Shown here piece after piece: positions 43,328 through 56,700 of a stretch of DNA of 64,000 bases; within the stretch, counting starts at the first letter, position 1, and every line of letters starts with the position of its first letter. Source of the stretch: Celoporthe dispersa. Taxonomy: Eukaryota > Ascomycota > Sordariomycetes > Diaporthales > Cryphonectriaceae. The notes under the pieces were generated by a model. That model did not search any database and was not told where the DNA came from. It was given only the letters and a program-made list of their open reading frames with translations. The DNA is taken from positions 2,280,001 through 2,344,000 of the forward strand of contig WAID01000007.1 of NCBI GenBank assembly GCA_016584495.1. The letters are read 5' to 3'. A program made the translations under genes and the position numbers.

Positions 43328-44018
43328 CTCTTGACGGCACGAGAATCTATGTACGGTACGGTATGGTATAGGTTGGTGATTTTCGGCTGACGGAGAGATC
43401 ACTCTGTCTGGTGAACCTGGTTGTTAGCCGTAGGCGATCGAGGACGGCTTCTTGGTGTGCACGGAAACAGCGCCTGGGTGACTTTTACTCTCCTCTTTTT
43501 TTCACCTTTCCCCAGCTTTGGATATGGCTGGGTCGACATGATGATCTCTTTGCTGCGGCTGCAGCTTGTGTGCAAACTGCTGCATATACGGAAAAACAAG
43601 ACAATCTCCATCTTCTTGAGAAAGGGTGCGATGGCCTCGTCACACTACCGTCTCACTACTATGCTATATTAGCAGACTGAACATTATTTTTTTTTTGGGC
43701 ACAATGCAGGTAATTTCAAAGACAATAAGAAGAAAAAAAATATTCAGTACAAAACTGAATTGCATTGTTTGCTTCATTCATTACTAGTACTGATTACCAT
43801 TCCCTGAATTATTTTATTGCAAACAAGGACCCCTCTAGGCAGTCCTTCCCAAAAACTCCGGGTATCATGTCATGCGCAGAGCAATGTTCCGTTTTACCTC
43901 TCTCCCTCCCTCCTCTTCTTTTCTCCTTGTCACCTGCCTAGTACTGCGAATACAGCGACATAGAATCGCTCCGCCCGAGCTCCCCGTCCTCGACCACCTC
44001 CGCGCCGCGGTGGCGGTC
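43198..44018. other. Spacer between convergent genes
   Basis: Contains the CT microsatellite at 43282-43332 and A/T-rich 3' flank at 43680-43820. No gene. Confidence 0.5.
43282..43332. repeat. (CT)n microsatellite with two TTT interruptions
   Basis: About 24 CT units in the 3' flank of the Zn2Cys6 gene. Confidence 0.9.
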
Positions 44019-45842
44019 CTACATCACCACCGGCCCCTGCGCAGGCGCCTCGGGCACCCTCCTGCTCGGCATGCGAGGCGGCAGCACAAAGGAGCCGACC
44101 TCCCAGTCCTCGTCGGCAGCCCTGATGGTCCCCGTCCTGCTCGGGTAGAGGGAGGAGGAGTATGTCGACGACATGGCCGCGTCTTCCAGCTCGTCGACGC
44201 CGCCGCCCTCCTGCTCGCGCGCCGGCAGGCAGTGGGGGTCACGCCTGCTGGGCATGCGCGGAGGCAGCACGAAGGACTCGACCTCCCAGTCGTCATCCTG
44301 CTGCCGGCTCGCGCCAGCGTTGCTGGAGGTGGAGGAGGCGGACGCCATGGTGCCCTGCCGGCTGCTCGGCTGCCTCAGCGGCGCGACCGTCGACTGCGCC
44401 TCGACACGCTCTTCCTCTTCCTCTGCCTCCATGGGCGACAGGCGGCGCGTCTCTGCGGCGGTGATGTCCTGCGAGCACCGGCTGGCACAGTACGGCGAGT
44501 CCTCTTCTTCGAACCGGTAGTATGGGTTTGCGTCCAGCACGCGCGAGCCACGCCTGGACGACCCTCCGTCCGTCGACGAGCCTGCCTCTGAGGCGGCGAT
44601 CAGGTTCGAGCTGAACAGGGGGGGCGGGCTCAAGGCGATTGCTTCTCTGGCGGCCGCGGAGGCCAGATCGTCGTCGTCCAGCCCGTGCTGCTTCATCACC
44701 ATGCCGCCGCCACCGTAGTAGCCGGGCGGGCTACCTAGGGGGTCGGTGTCGTCCCCGAGCTGAGCCGTCTGCCCGCCATCCCCACCTCCTTGCCTAGAAA
44801 CACCGACGACGGCGCCTGGGCGGTTCTCTCGACGTCGTAAAGGCAACTCTCCGTGGCGTCTTGGCTGCCGTGGCTGCCGGTGCTGTCACCGGCTGTCCAC
44901 ACAGCTGGGTGAAAAGCGGCGAGGGAGACAAGCGCCTCTGTCAGCGGGAGGCCCTCGGCGAGAGCCAGGCGACCTGGTCGCGGGCGAGGGGGCTGCCGAG
45001 ACCGCCCCAGGAGGCGGCCGCGCGGTAGGCGCAGCGGACGAGGACGCAGGCGGTGGCGATGGGGAGGGCAGCGAGGAAGACGGTGGAGCGGGTGCTGTGG
45101 TGCTGGTGTCTGCCCCGGTGCTGGCCGTGGGGTTGGGAAAACGTCGCGTACCGGCCATACCTCCTTTCTGCGCTGCCCGCGCGGGCGTAGGCTGCTGCCA
45201 AGAGGCCCAGGGCGGCAGCCAGGAGGAGCGTCTGCAGGAGGAGGGCGGCGGAGAGCATGGTCTGCCCCGTGTGTCCCGCGCCGGTGAGTAGGAGACCCCA
45301 TGGGCCAGCGGCGCGGGCGCCAGAGAAGGTAACGCCCAGAGCGACGGTCTGGAGGAGGAGGACGAGGAGGTCACCCCAGATGAAGAGGCGGAGGTGGGCG
45401 CTGGGGGAGAGGAGGGCGTGCTGGGGCCCGAGGGACTCGAGCACGGTGGCGGTTTGGAGGTGGATGCTGTCGACAGAGGTCAGCCTTGAATGTTCCGAGA
45501 CAGCAGAGACAAGTTATGTGTGTGTGTATAGAAAGAGGAACGTTGATTTTACCTGATAGTGATAAGCACAGGTGCCAGTGTCGACAGGCTAAAGTTTGCT
45601 GCAAAGGTCATATACGCCCACGGCTGGAACCGCAGTGCATATGCCGCAATCTCAAGTATATAAGCCACGCACAGGACAGAGCTGAAGACGACACAGCGCC
45701 TCGTCTTCGCTGTGATGGCCAGACACGCCGCCAGACTTAGGGCAGTGAGTCCCAGGAGGAACCCGTTGGCCACTTTGTTGGCGCCGCCTCCATATGGTGT
45801 GTCGTAGACGTCGAGCCATTTTGGGCCGCTTGGTGAAGCCAT
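44019..45842 (-). CDS. RTA1-like multi-pass membrane protein with long duplicated-motif tail (two frame breaks)
   Basis: RTA1/RTM1-family lipid-translocating or lipid-stress protein of the plasma membrane. Exon 1 is 45842-45553 and exon 2 is 45466-44019; about 579 residues. Seven hydrophobic helices are visible, with family wording VFSSVLCVAYILEIAAYALR, LSTLAPVLITISIHLQTATV, FIWGDLLVLLLQ and AYRAAASWGGLGSPLARDQ. Two single-base losses break the frame: at about 44955-44965 (before LAEGLPLTEALVSLAAFHPA) and in a G run at about 44785-44790. After the last helix (FHPAVW) comes a cytosolic tail of over 250 residues, much longer than usual. It is acidic, and the motif DWEVxSFVLPPRMPSRR occurs twice (coding DNA near 44241-44296 and 44061-44112). 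Confidence 0.8.
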
Positions 45843-48800
45843 CGTGGGATCTCTCAGCTCAACGCAACTCAACAGCCTCCAGAAAGCACAAGAGAGAGAG
45901 AGACCAAAAAGGTTCACTGTGAGGTATCAAGAGACAAAGAAAGAAAAAGAGAGAGAGAGAGAGAGAAATAAAAATGTCATGCTAGAAGAAAGGATATGCA
46001 ACAGATTGTCAACAACCACCCACGCCAGCCACCTTCACATTCGGATCAGCGGCCATGGCCCTGAGCAGGTCCATTTTTTGGTACGTCACCCGTCGCACAA
46101 CACTGATCTTGAAGCCAAGTCAAGGAATACTGAGAGGGAGAGAGGCAAACCTCGTGTCTGTCTTGCGTGGGGCCCGCAGCTGTGTGTGTCTCGAACAAGT
46201 TTCCCCGGGGCAAAAGTGGGCTCTTCTCTTGCCGCACTGGCAGACACGCCTGCGCTGGAAACCGGGTGGAGAACCCATGCAAGATCGATTTGCAGTGCCA
46301 CCTTGCGGCGGATCCTGGAGGCTGGGCTGCCTCGTCACGCTGACCCACACACCACCACCAGACCTGGGCCACTGGCTGGAGAGCTGAGCGGACCTTGGGG
46401 CGGATCGGGCGGTCGGAGCTCGTGTGTGTGTGTGTGTGTGTCCGTGTCTTGTCTATCACTGACGTGATGGGTTGTTTCGTGTTGAATGTCGTGGATTTCG
46501 TACTTTACCTTTACTTTTTGCGCAACCTGACCCACGGCTGCCCAAGCGATCTTGTCGAGGGGAGGGGACAAGAAAGGAAAAAGAGGGGAGCCACATGGTT
46601 TGATTCTACGTTTCTTGAAAAGAAACTCTGAGAAAAATGACCATCGTGTGGTGAGGGCCCTCGCCACACCAACAATAACTGCCGGCCTGCACATTATACC
46701 GGGCAACCATATTCTCACTATAGTGCAGCATCTTCCTCCGTCAGCATTCAGCCACTGTACCATACATACTTTGTACACACAGTATTGCCGCCGTCGGTCT
46801 GGGTGATGCCATGTTGCCCAGAGAGAGTGCCAGCCTGTTGTATACACAAATCGCTCAGCAAAAACCACATCACAGCAAGGAAACCGGGTCCACTGATCGT
46901 CTCTGGTCATCAACCAACTTTTCAGAGAAAGTGATGCCATCTCGATTCTCGCTTACCCTTCAAATAGATAGATACTCGAGAGGATTCCGCTTTTGGCGGC
47001 TGTGGACAGATCCAGTGAGATGATCATGGGTGCTGCCTTGAGCCGCGCAGTTCATGCTCCTCTCTGGTCAGTCCCGAGAGAGGGGGGAGGGGGGAGAGGC
47101 CAAAATATTTGGGGAGCTTTCTACGAGCTTCGCGGGTGCGTATATCATTTGGTCCTACTCAGTGCAACGCTGTCCGTGGCAGTACATGGCCGATTTCGAC
47201 GGTGCACGGCGCTCTTGGGTGGGTTCAAATATGTCGACTCGCTCGTAAACGCGTCCTTCACCCAATACCTCCCACTCCTGGGAGTCTTCGTGCCTTTCTT
47301 GTCAGTTCGTCCTTGTCCCTTGGTCCATCTTCTCTATCTCCCTTGCGTGGAGATATTTTGTGAGCAACCTTTTGAGAGCATGGTACAAGGGTTGTTGCCT
47401 CCTTCGATGTTGTCGCAATCGACGACCCAGATTGTAGCCCAGCTCGGCTGTGCAGACCGCCTAGCCAGTCCACTCTGGGTGGTCATCTTGCCTCTGCCCG
47501 GAGACTCTGAGGGGACAAATCCCAACGTGATCCTTGTCAACACGCAAGTCGGGTGTGCACACCACCGCCATCCTTCTAGCACTCTTTCTTGAAAAGCCCT
47601 TTCTTCCCACGATATGTAACATTTCATCCCCCTCTTCCCGGCAGTCCCCAAGGTTCCGCCCATAGCCTCGCCCCCTCTCTCTCAGCCTTTGCTCCTCTCG
47701 TCAGCAACTCGTTCCTTCGAGATCAGTCACGAGGGCTGAGACTTGGGTCTGAGGATCAGTCCAGACGGCCGCTCGAGCCTCAACTGCCCACCTGGGGGGA
47801 GCATGGTCGGCTCTTTAGATGAACATCACGCAGATAACAAGTTGTGAATCGCAATGCCCGCGTCCTGAAGGTCGTCGATCAAGGCTCGGGACTTCCCAGA
47901 TTGTCCAGCAGCGCTCCTCTTGAGCTTCAGGCCGACCAGCTCGTCAATCCAGACCATCTGCATCGCCTGCCGGGTGCCTCCAGAAGCTTCCTCTAGAGAG
48001 GACAAGATCTGCTGGTCTGGCGTGAGGGCAGGAATCACAATCGAACGCCTTGAGTCCTGCCCCTTCCTGGAAAAGCCAGGATGCGCATATTGATGGTATA
48101 GGTGGAGGAAGGAAGAAAAGAAAAAGAGAGAGAATTGTTTGCCTGGTTGAGCCTACAGAAAGCTCTCGTTCGGACCGATTCTTTCGTGATCTCTTTCGGC
48201 CCTTCCCTTGTTGAGTTTTCATCATGCTTTGGAGGGCAGAACAACTGTGTGTCCCTGATGCAGACGAGGCTGCTGCACCACACTGCCCTCTGAGCTTCAT
48301 TGTCTGGAGCCTACCTCAACATGCCATTCTGGACCAATTGGGTCATCAAGAAGCTGGGCATGACAAAGCCACAAGAGGTTGACTCATTTGGTTTCAGTCC
48401 CTTTGGTCTGTCTGCATCAAAGTTAGCACCGGAGCAGTAAGCTTAAGTTTAATGTGACATGATATATGACCAGGTCGGTCTTGCAACCCGTCGTGTAGAA
48501 GGCCATGTTTTTTAAGTGATGGTCAAGGCTTATAGTCAACACGGTTGGTGGTCGCGGTTCGTAGGTTTTGATCCGTTAAATGGCAGGGGTTAAAAAAGAG
48601 AAGGAAAAAAAATTGAGTGCACGGACCACCGCGGCGGGTGAGTAGGCACGCAGGGTGCAGTGAGACTGGGTCTTGATTAGGCGGCTGGGGGGGGGGTGCA
48701 AGTGTGGGGCGAAGAATCTCTCACTCCGCTTTTCCAACAGGCACGCGAGAGAGGAAGAAAAGTTTAGGAAAAAAGGAAGAAAAAAAAAGGATACCATTCT

Positions 48801-49039
48801 CACCTGCAACACACTCAGCTCCCGTCGATCGTACAGGATCGCTGTTCGACACAACTCCCCTCCAGGAGAAGGCCTACCATGTTCCATCAGTCTTTCCAAG
48901 CATTGATTACCGCGTCACTCAACACCTTTCACTTAGCAGCTTAACTCGAGAATCACTGCAGAAGAGAGAGACCCCGATCAGGCATCCTCCCGACACCAGC
49001 CGCCTCACCTCACCGTCAGCCTGGAATACTCTCAGGCCT
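45843..49039. other. 3.2-kb region without supported genes
   Basis: Divergent promoter zone between the RTA1-like gene (-) and RRN3 (+). Contains GA (45945-45966) and GT (46422-46441) microsatellites and a T-rich patch near 48590-48615. Frames at 47826-48300 (-) show some protein-like text but no family and no confirmed start. Confidence 0.5.
46422..46441. repeat. (GT)n microsatellite
   Basis: Ten GT units in intergenic DNA. Confidence 0.85.
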
Positions 49040-51173
49040 ATGGCGACCGAAACTCCTGTCAGGGTACAACGGCGGTCATCGCCAGCCGTCAAGAGCTCCG
49101 CCCTAAAGGGCATCCTGAGGTCCGGGCCGACGAGGCTGCCGGGTCAGCATCGCCCACGCGAGGGCGAGGACCAGGACCCTTCTCCAGAGAGCCCGACCAA
49201 GCGCCGCAAGACCGTCGTCTTTGATATGGAGTCCAACACAGTCCAGAGCATCACGTTCCAGACGCCAGACGAGGCCAAGCGGAAGGCAGAGGGCGTCAAG
49301 CAGATGGCCCTCAAGGCCCTGAGAGAGCACGCCTCGGGAGACCAGGAGGGGTACGATACTCTGAAGGGCATCTTCCGCAACGACCGGCGACGACGGACCG
49401 GTACGCCGACCTCGAGTCAGGCCGAGGACGATGTCGAGCCTTCCGACCTGATCCACTACATCAACGCCCTCAAGGCATGTGCTCCTCACATTGGTCGGTC
49501 GTGCACCGGCCTGGTTCACGAGGTCCTCAGCATACCGTGGCTGGGCCGACCCGACGACTTCGTGACTGCCTACATCGACTTTCTCGCAAATCTGGTCACC
49601 GGCCAGTCCATATATCTCAGCAACGTCCTTGCGATGCTCGTCGACAAGTTTCGCCTCTCCAAGTCGTCGCAGTGGGCGGCCGGTGATTATCCCGAGGTCA
49701 CCTGCGACGTCATGCGGCAGCGGCTCCACTGTGCCCTGGGCCAGGTGCTGCAGCTCTTCCCGGCAGCGAGACGGGTGCTGCTCTCCCAGATCAATAAAGA
49801 GTTTCCTTTCTCCGATGACTCGAAGCCCGTCCACATGGCTTTTGTGCAGAACCTGCTGCGTCTACGCGAGTATGCGCCGGATATGGGACCTGAGATCATG
49901 GAGCTGATCACGGACCGGCTCGTCAAGGTGAGCACTTCACAGGCACCCCCCCCCCAAAGAGGTTTCCTCACGCTTACGTCTCTACAGATCGATGTACAGA
50001 TCCAGGTTGACCTCGACGAGGCCGACGACGAGGTGGCTGCCGGCGTGATCAGTCAGCTCCAATCGTCTCGGATGGACGACGCCAGCGAGGACGACGCCAG
50101 CGACGCCGAAAGTGTTGCGAGTGACGAGAGCGACGACCGACACGAGCTGAGCGGGAAGATCTTAAAGGCTGCACAGCACATCCAGAAGATGGACTCCATC
50201 ATGGACACATTATTCCGCGTCTATGAGCCTGTATTTGCCGACCCGGACTCGGACAGGGCTAGAGATCTCTTCGACAACATGCTCTCGGAATTCGTCAACA
50301 TCGTCCTTCCCACGTACTCGAGCCGACACACACAATTCCTCATCTTTCACTTTAGCCAGCTTTCAGAGGACCTGACGGATAGGTTCGCCGGTGTCCTCCC
50401 TCGATATTGCCTTTGGAAACCAGAACTCCATGGTCACGAGACAGAACGCCGCCGCATACCTTGCCAGTTTCGCAGCCCGAGGAAAAAAGGTACCGGCCGA
50501 GTCCGTACGGACGATCTGCACCGTTCTCATCAAACACATCGATTCCTACCGACACAGGCACGCGGGGACTGCCCGGCCCGACCTGAGGAGGTTCACGCCC
50601 TACTATGCTCTCTTCCAGGGCCTGCTCTACATATTCTGCTTCCGATGGCGCGACCTGGTCATGGAGTCCCCCGACCTCGTCAACCCAGATGATGCTGCCT
50701 CCTACCTCGGCCAGGAGCTGGTGTGGATGCAGGAGCTCGGCCCCCTCCTCACGGCAAACATCTGGTCCAACTTCAACCCGCTCCGGGTCTGCCACCCCAC
50801 CATCGTACACGAGTTTGCCAAGCTGGCCGGCCACCTCGGCTTCATGTACGTGCACGATAAGATCGAGCAGAACCGACGCATCTACCTGTCCTCGTACGTC
50901 TCGTCCAGCGTCGAGGCCCTGCGTGAGACGGCCAGCCACAACCCGTATGACGAGAGCTGGCTGCAGCTCACGCCGTACTTCCCGTTCGACCCGTACCAGC
51001 TCCCCGAGAGTCGCCACTGGGTTGACGACGATTACATACCCTATGATTCGTTCCCAGGTCTAGGTGAGGAGGACGATGATGACAGTGAGCCGGACGAGAC
51101 GATGGACATGGATGAGACGTTTGAGGAGACATTTGCCGATGACACCGAGACGGATGAAGGGAGTAGCGGCTGA
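49040..51173 (+). CDS. RRN3: RRN3, RNA polymerase I-specific initiation factor (+1 frame break)
   Basis: Bridges RNA polymerase I to the core promoter factor so that rRNA genes are transcribed; nucleolar and essential. Exons 49040-49927 and 49988-51173 with a 60-nt intron; about 690 residues. Start chosen at MATETPVRVQRRSSP, since the longer upstream frame is not conserved-looking. Landmarks: LIHYINALKACAPHIG, CHPTIVHEFA, LRRFTPYYALFQGLLYIFCF, HPTIVHEFAKLAGHLGFMYV, and the end HWVDDDYIPYDSFPGL with an acidic tail. An acidic serine-rich loop (DDASEDDASDAES) follows exon 2 start, as in other Rrn3 proteins. The frame breaks at about 50396-50400, where CTCCCTCGATATTG has one C too many. The frame after it reads LDIAFGNQNSMVTRQNAA, the conserved continuation. 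Confidence 0.92.
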
Positions 51174-51677
51174 ATGATGAAGTATCCGCATTCCATGCAA
51201 GAGACTGGACTGGCGTTTTTGAGACTGGAAAAGTCATGAGGCATTTAGTACGGAGTTTTTATCTTCTTCTTTTCTTCTATTCCTCTTCTTATTTGTAACG
51301 ACAGAGATACCACGCATCAGTATTGAACAGCTCTTCTCTCCTAAAGAGAGCTTTTTTCTAAGAATCTATGTTTTGAGAGCATGATTATGGTTTGGCAACC
51401 GTGCACAAATGGACGTTACGTTATCGCGCCATGAAAATTAAGTGACACACACATGTTCAGATCTATCAAGGGAGCTCCTTCGAATCGCGATTTAATATCA
51501 TCTCCTCTGAATTGTAGGGTATCACCGGATACTACCTGGCACCTAAAGTGGTCGATCCTTGGCGTCTCCGTTGCTGCACAACATGGATCACTCTTTGCTG
51601 GAGGTGCCAGCCATCCTCTTGTCGTATGTGCCGTGCCAGGCAGCAATGTCCACCATGATGGTCGACAGAACCTCGGC
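51174..51677. other. Spacer between convergent RRN3 and TEX1
   Basis: About 0.5 kb; T/C-rich 3' flank with an imperfect AGAGCT inverted pair near 51329-51352. No gene. Confidence 0.5.
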
Positions 51678-52992
51678 TCACTTCTTGTCCTTCTCCAGAT
51701 CAACACCGACGATGCGCAGCTGACCCACATCGCTGTACGCAAGCTGGTAGCGGGTAGGGGCCCATGCGACCACAGGGGTGGAGCTGGCCGTCTTGAAGGT
51801 GTGCACGCGCTCGCCGGACTCGCAGTGGTAACAGTCAATACCGGTCGCCTGGCCCGTCTGGACGTCGACGTCGCTGCCGGCGACGAGGTAGTAGCCGTCC
51901 CAGGTGAAGCTGAGGGTCTTCACAGGGCCGATAAGGTCGGTCAGGGTGCGGTGGCAGATCCAGTCGCGGGTGTCGTACAGGCTGACGAGCGAGTCGGTGC
52001 CGCCCGAGGCTAGGTACTTGCCGTTGGGCGAGAGCTCGACGGACAGGCACGATCCGGTGTGGCCCTTGAGGGCATACTCGCTGGTGGCGCCGGGGCCGTC
52101 GACCTTGGAGCGGTCGTAGCTGTAGTGGATAACGGGCTCGAAGTCTGGGTACGACAGGACGCGCACCTCGCCCTTGCCGGTGCCGACGTAGACGCGCTGC
52201 CGGCTCCAGCAGAAGGCGATCTGGTTGGTCTGGACGGCCTGCTGGTGGTTGTCGATGGGGGTAGACCGGGTGGGGGAGAGAACATAAACGTTGTCGGCCT
52301 GAGATGAGGGGGACAGCACAATTTAGCTTTCACATCATCATTAGGAGGCAGGAGTGTTCAAGCTCACCTTATTACCAACGATCAGTGACTCTCCCTCAGG
52401 GTCCCATACCAGCGTGAAGGCCTCGCCCAGCCCCTTGACCTCGTTGACACAGTTCTTGGTACGAACATCCCAGAACTTGACCGTGCCATCGTTGCTCACG
52501 CTGCAGAGCTCGGCGTCCTTGACGGGGTTGAAGGCGACCTTCTCGATGGGGGCGGCATGGCCCTTGAGCTCGGTTGAGAAGCGCACGTTGGCCCTCTCAG
52601 GGTTCCCTGGCGAGACCTTTTGTCAGCAATATAACGCGCGCGCGCCGATAGTCATTCATCACTCACAGACGCGAAGGGTCTTGTCGGCGGCACCGGTGGC
52701 GATCAGGTTGCCAAAGGGGTTCCAGCCGATCGAGCGGATGCTGGCATGCCTATCATCAACAAACGTCCGTGGCGGCTTCTTGAAGGCGTCTTTAGGGAAG
52801 TAGAAGGGATCTTGGTCGTAATCCATCTGCTGCGGCGACATACTTGTAGTTTGAGGCACCTCGCGTGGCGGTGGGCTCCGTGTATGCCTGTGGCCGAAAG
52901 GCGTTGAAGTAGACCTGGAAGCGGTCTTTGTTCAGGCTCTGTCTGGGCCGAAGCAGAGGTGCCCTGACCGGCTTATTGGAAGATGAAGCCAT
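51678..52992 (-). CDS. TEX1: TEX1/THO3, WD40 subunit of the THO mRNA-export complex
   Basis: Exons 52992-52844, 52749-52667, 52606-52368 and 52298-51678; introns 94, 60 and 69 nt, phases agree; 363 residues. TEX1 is the WD40 subunit that joins THO/TREX to couple transcription elongation with mRNA export; nuclear. The basic N terminus (MASSSNKPVRAPLLRPRQ) leads into a full WD40 propeller: SIRSIGWNPFGNLIATGAADKTLRVW, FSTELKGHAAPIEKVAFNP, NDGTVKFWDVRTKNCVNEV, GHTGSCLSVELSPNGKYLASGGTDS and GQLRIVGVDLEKDKK at the end. The first intron falls inside the first WD repeat. It shares a 776-bp divergent promoter with RIC1. Intact frame throughout. Confidence 0.92.
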
Positions 52993-53768
52993 TGCACAGG
53001 TGAAAAAGAAACCTTCACTCATCAGTATGCCAGCCGCTTTGGGTGCTCTCGTCTGATGTTGACTTACTTTCTTTGTGTGTAGAGATGGATGAACTTTTGC
53101 TTGGTGAGCGGATGGGATGAGATTGAGACCCCAGGCAGGTACTTTGCAAGCCTCACCCGGTGTCATGAAGACCTGAGAACGAGTGACCAGGAAGAAAGCC
53201 TAAGATAAAAAACATGGCATTGAACCTCAACAGAGATATTTCAACCTCTTGAGAGTAGGCTAGCAATTATTTGGTCATGATAGCCTCACAGGGCAGTCAT
53301 CACGGCAAGTAGAATTGTGATCTAGTGTTTTTGGGGAGAGGAAGGGATCTTCGGCAGGTCCCCTCCCAGGCTCGGAACACTGCAGCAGCTTGTTAGTGGG
53401 CCCCGACAGCCAGCTACAGGGCTAATCCCAGAGCCACTACCATCGCTGAGAACGGTGTCAATTCCGTCGTCATCTCCCATAGTCTGTAATTAGTTGCTGG
53501 TTGCTGCTGCTGCTACCCACTCGACATGCATGCATGCACTGACTACACCACGCTCCCAACTCCAACTGCAACATCACACACTTTCCTCCAAGCTCACAAC
53601 TCTGCATTACCACCTACAAACAACAAGATCACACAGCACCAAGATGAGCTAGAGACTGCTCAAGGGTCTACAGTAACCTATCCCCCAGAGATTCTTTCTT
53701 AGAACAAGCCATTCAATTGGCCCGGATGAGGACAGCTCCTCCACCCCTCGGGCTCCAGACAGCCAGTC
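52993..53768. promoter_or_regulatory. Divergent region between TEX1 and RIC1
   Basis: 776 bp with TGC triplets and TGCATGCATGCA (53527-53538), a short palindromic word. Holds both promoters; no gene. Confidence 0.55.
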
Positions 53769-56700
53769 ATGTACTGGCCGGTTGGCACACCTCGAGTATA
53801 TGCGACAAGCAGCTCCCAGCCTGCCAACTGCAACATCACTATCTCCCATGATGGCCTCTCTCTGCCGACGCCTGACGAGAAGGATCCCGAGAAATCCGAC
53901 CAAGCCTCCCTCCTGACTGCTGATTCTGCCTCCAGCTATGACTTCCCCAACCCGTCGACACCCATCACCCCCATCACACCTGGTATCCAGCCCGTCGAGC
54001 GTGAGATCCCCGACACCGGCTCAGAGGCGTCGTCTGGTGGCAATGGCAGTGGTGATGGCACTGGGCGCCCCGTCATTCCGCTCCACGAGCCGATCCTAGC
54101 ATTACGGGTCTCGCGCCTCGGTCAGATCTTTGCCGTCATCACTGCGACGTCCATGACCATATGGCAAGCCAAGGTGCGGCCCAAGAGGAGAGGGAGACCC
54201 GAGCTGTTGAGTTGCTCCCAGCTAACCGTCTTGTACAGCCCACGGTCATCCTTGCCGTCGTCGTGCGATCAGAGCTCTCCCTCAGGTCCTACGGTACCAA
54301 TGTCGACCTCCTGCTCCGGCCCGACTCTGCCATCTTCGTGGTCCGCACCAGCTCGGGCTACCTCATCACCTACTCGCTGGCCACAGACTCCGAGTCGCGA
54401 GTGTATAAACCCTATTTCACGAGCCATACCAATGTGCAGCGGCGACGGCAGAGCCACTGGGGCGGGCCTGGACATGCTGCACCGGATCAGATCATGTGGG
54501 GGCCCGGAGAGGGCCGCGGCGTCAGCGACATAAGCGTGCGGTTTCGGATGGTCATCAAGGTGGACGCCGGTATAGCGAGTGCGCTCGCGCTCGACGACGA
54601 GGTGGTCGTGGCCACACGCAAGCCAGCTGCCGTGCAGTGCATACGATGGACTCCGGACAGCTCTGGCAGTCAGACGAGCACCGAGCTTCTCAGCAAGATG
54701 GCGTGGCTCGGGAAGAAGGTGTCCGTCACCGAGATGACGAACGACAGGTCGATGAACCTGTCGACCTGGGTCACGAGTGACGGCAGGGCCTATGCCGTCC
54801 AGCGCACGCCGAAAGGCCAGCCAAACCCGGAAACCGGCGAGATGGAGCCCAAGAGGCTGTTCAAGGGATACTGTTTCCACGTGCCTCAGGGCACTCACGA
54901 CCGCGCAACACACGCCGTGATAAATGCTCGGTTCTCGCTCATCGCACTTGGGTGTGTCGACGGCGTTGTCCGAGTCTATACGGTCCGGGACTACTCGGGC
55001 AATGTGCCGTCGTCTCACGTACAGAGACTACCAGTCTCAGAATCTCACTCTGGGAGCCTGACATGTCTGAGCTATTCGCCGGACGGATACTGTCTGTTCG
55101 TCGGCTACGAAAAGGGCTGGGCGACCTGGAGCGTCTACGGCAAACCCTTGAGCAACAGCTTTGGGGTTGATCAGAATCTAGTGAATAAAAACGGGGAGTA
55201 CTGGATCTCGGGTGTAAGAGATGCGTCGTGGTTAGGAGGAGGCTCAGAGATTGTCCTTGTTGGCCAACAACACGAGTCCCTATGGCTGCTTGAGATGGCG
55301 AGAAGCGCCGTCACTGGATGTTACAGCTCTTCAAACCTATTTCGCACAGTCTTACAGACCACATCCAGCGTCATGATCTACCGCGGCTACGACCTGCCCG
55401 ACATGAGCACAATATCGGCAGAACCTTTTCTTTGGCACACGACAAGGATACCGGCCACATATCTCCTGAACCAGTGGCCAATCAAATCCACAGTCATATC
55501 CTCCGATGGGCGATATGTGGCTGTTGCGGGTCGCCGAGGTCTCACGCACTACAGCGTCAACAGTGGACGCTGGAAGACTTTTACGAATGCGGAGCTGGAG
55601 AACGAGTTCTCGGTAAGAGGTGGCATGTGCTGGTACCAAAATATCCTAGTGGCCGCTGTCGAGGTCAGCAAGACCTACGAGCTACGGCTTTACTCGCGCG
55701 AGAAGGAACTGGAGAGCATCATCTACGTCCACACCATGCCTGCCCCTATTGTCCTCCTCACGCCATCCGGAGAGGACTCACTTCTCGTCTACACCTACGA
55801 CAACCTTCTCTACCACTTCGTTTTCAACCCGTTCGGCAACACAGTACGACTTGTTCAGGTCGGCCAGATTGCCTTTCACGGCATTGTTAGATCGCCTGCC
55901 AGAGTCAGGGGGGCTGAGCTGGATATTACCCGAGAGCCAGCTAGTCGAGGGTGACCCGTCGCAAGACGTTCGCGTCGCCTCTGTCTTATTTCTGGTGGAT
56001 GGTAAATTGGTCCTGCTGCGGCCCGTCTTGGGCGAAGAAGGGCAGTTGAAGTATGACATGAGAGTCATTGCCCAGAATGTCGAGTACTACGTCTCCATGA
56101 AAGACCAGCCGTTCCTCAGCGAGATCGGGCCACCAGCAGGTAGCACACCAGCGGAGGTCGAGAACGAGGATCTCTTCAACTCACTGTGGATGTTCGACGG
56201 CACGGATATCAAAGCCTGGACGGATATGCAAAAGGTCCTGAACGGGCTGGGCGAGAGCCATGGGGAGCTGCCCGCCCCCGTCTCTGTCTCCGTCGACTTC
56301 TACCCGCTGTCCGTCCTGCTCGAAAAGGCCATCGTGCTCGGTGTCGAGCCAGACCTTGTCCAGAGAAGGGATGTCAACTTCTCCTTCTTCCGCTTCTCAA
56401 TACGGGTAAGTCACACAAGTCCTCAGAATCTCGTCACACCCGCCGCTGACAACAGTCCAGACAACTCTGTTCCTCCCCGAGATACTTCGGCATCACCTGG
56501 TCGCCAACAAGTCCCTGGCGGCACTCCATCTTGCTCAACAGTTCCAGCACCTTGAATACTTTGCGCACGCCCTCGAGGTCCTCCTCCACCACGTCCTGGA
56601 CGAGGAGGTTGACATGTCACCACCCCCTCCCCAGAAAGCGCCATCCTGCCGCGCGTCCTCAGTCTCCTCTCCTCCTTCAAAGAGTACCTGGATATAGTGG

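Noticed and set aside
47826..48300. Possible small minus-strand gene
   Set aside because: Protein-like stretch near 47826-48038 but no ATG in good context and no partner exon in phase.
48704..49039. Upstream extension of RRN3
   Set aside because: In frame but begins with a non-ATG codon and lacks conserved text; leader sequence is more likely.
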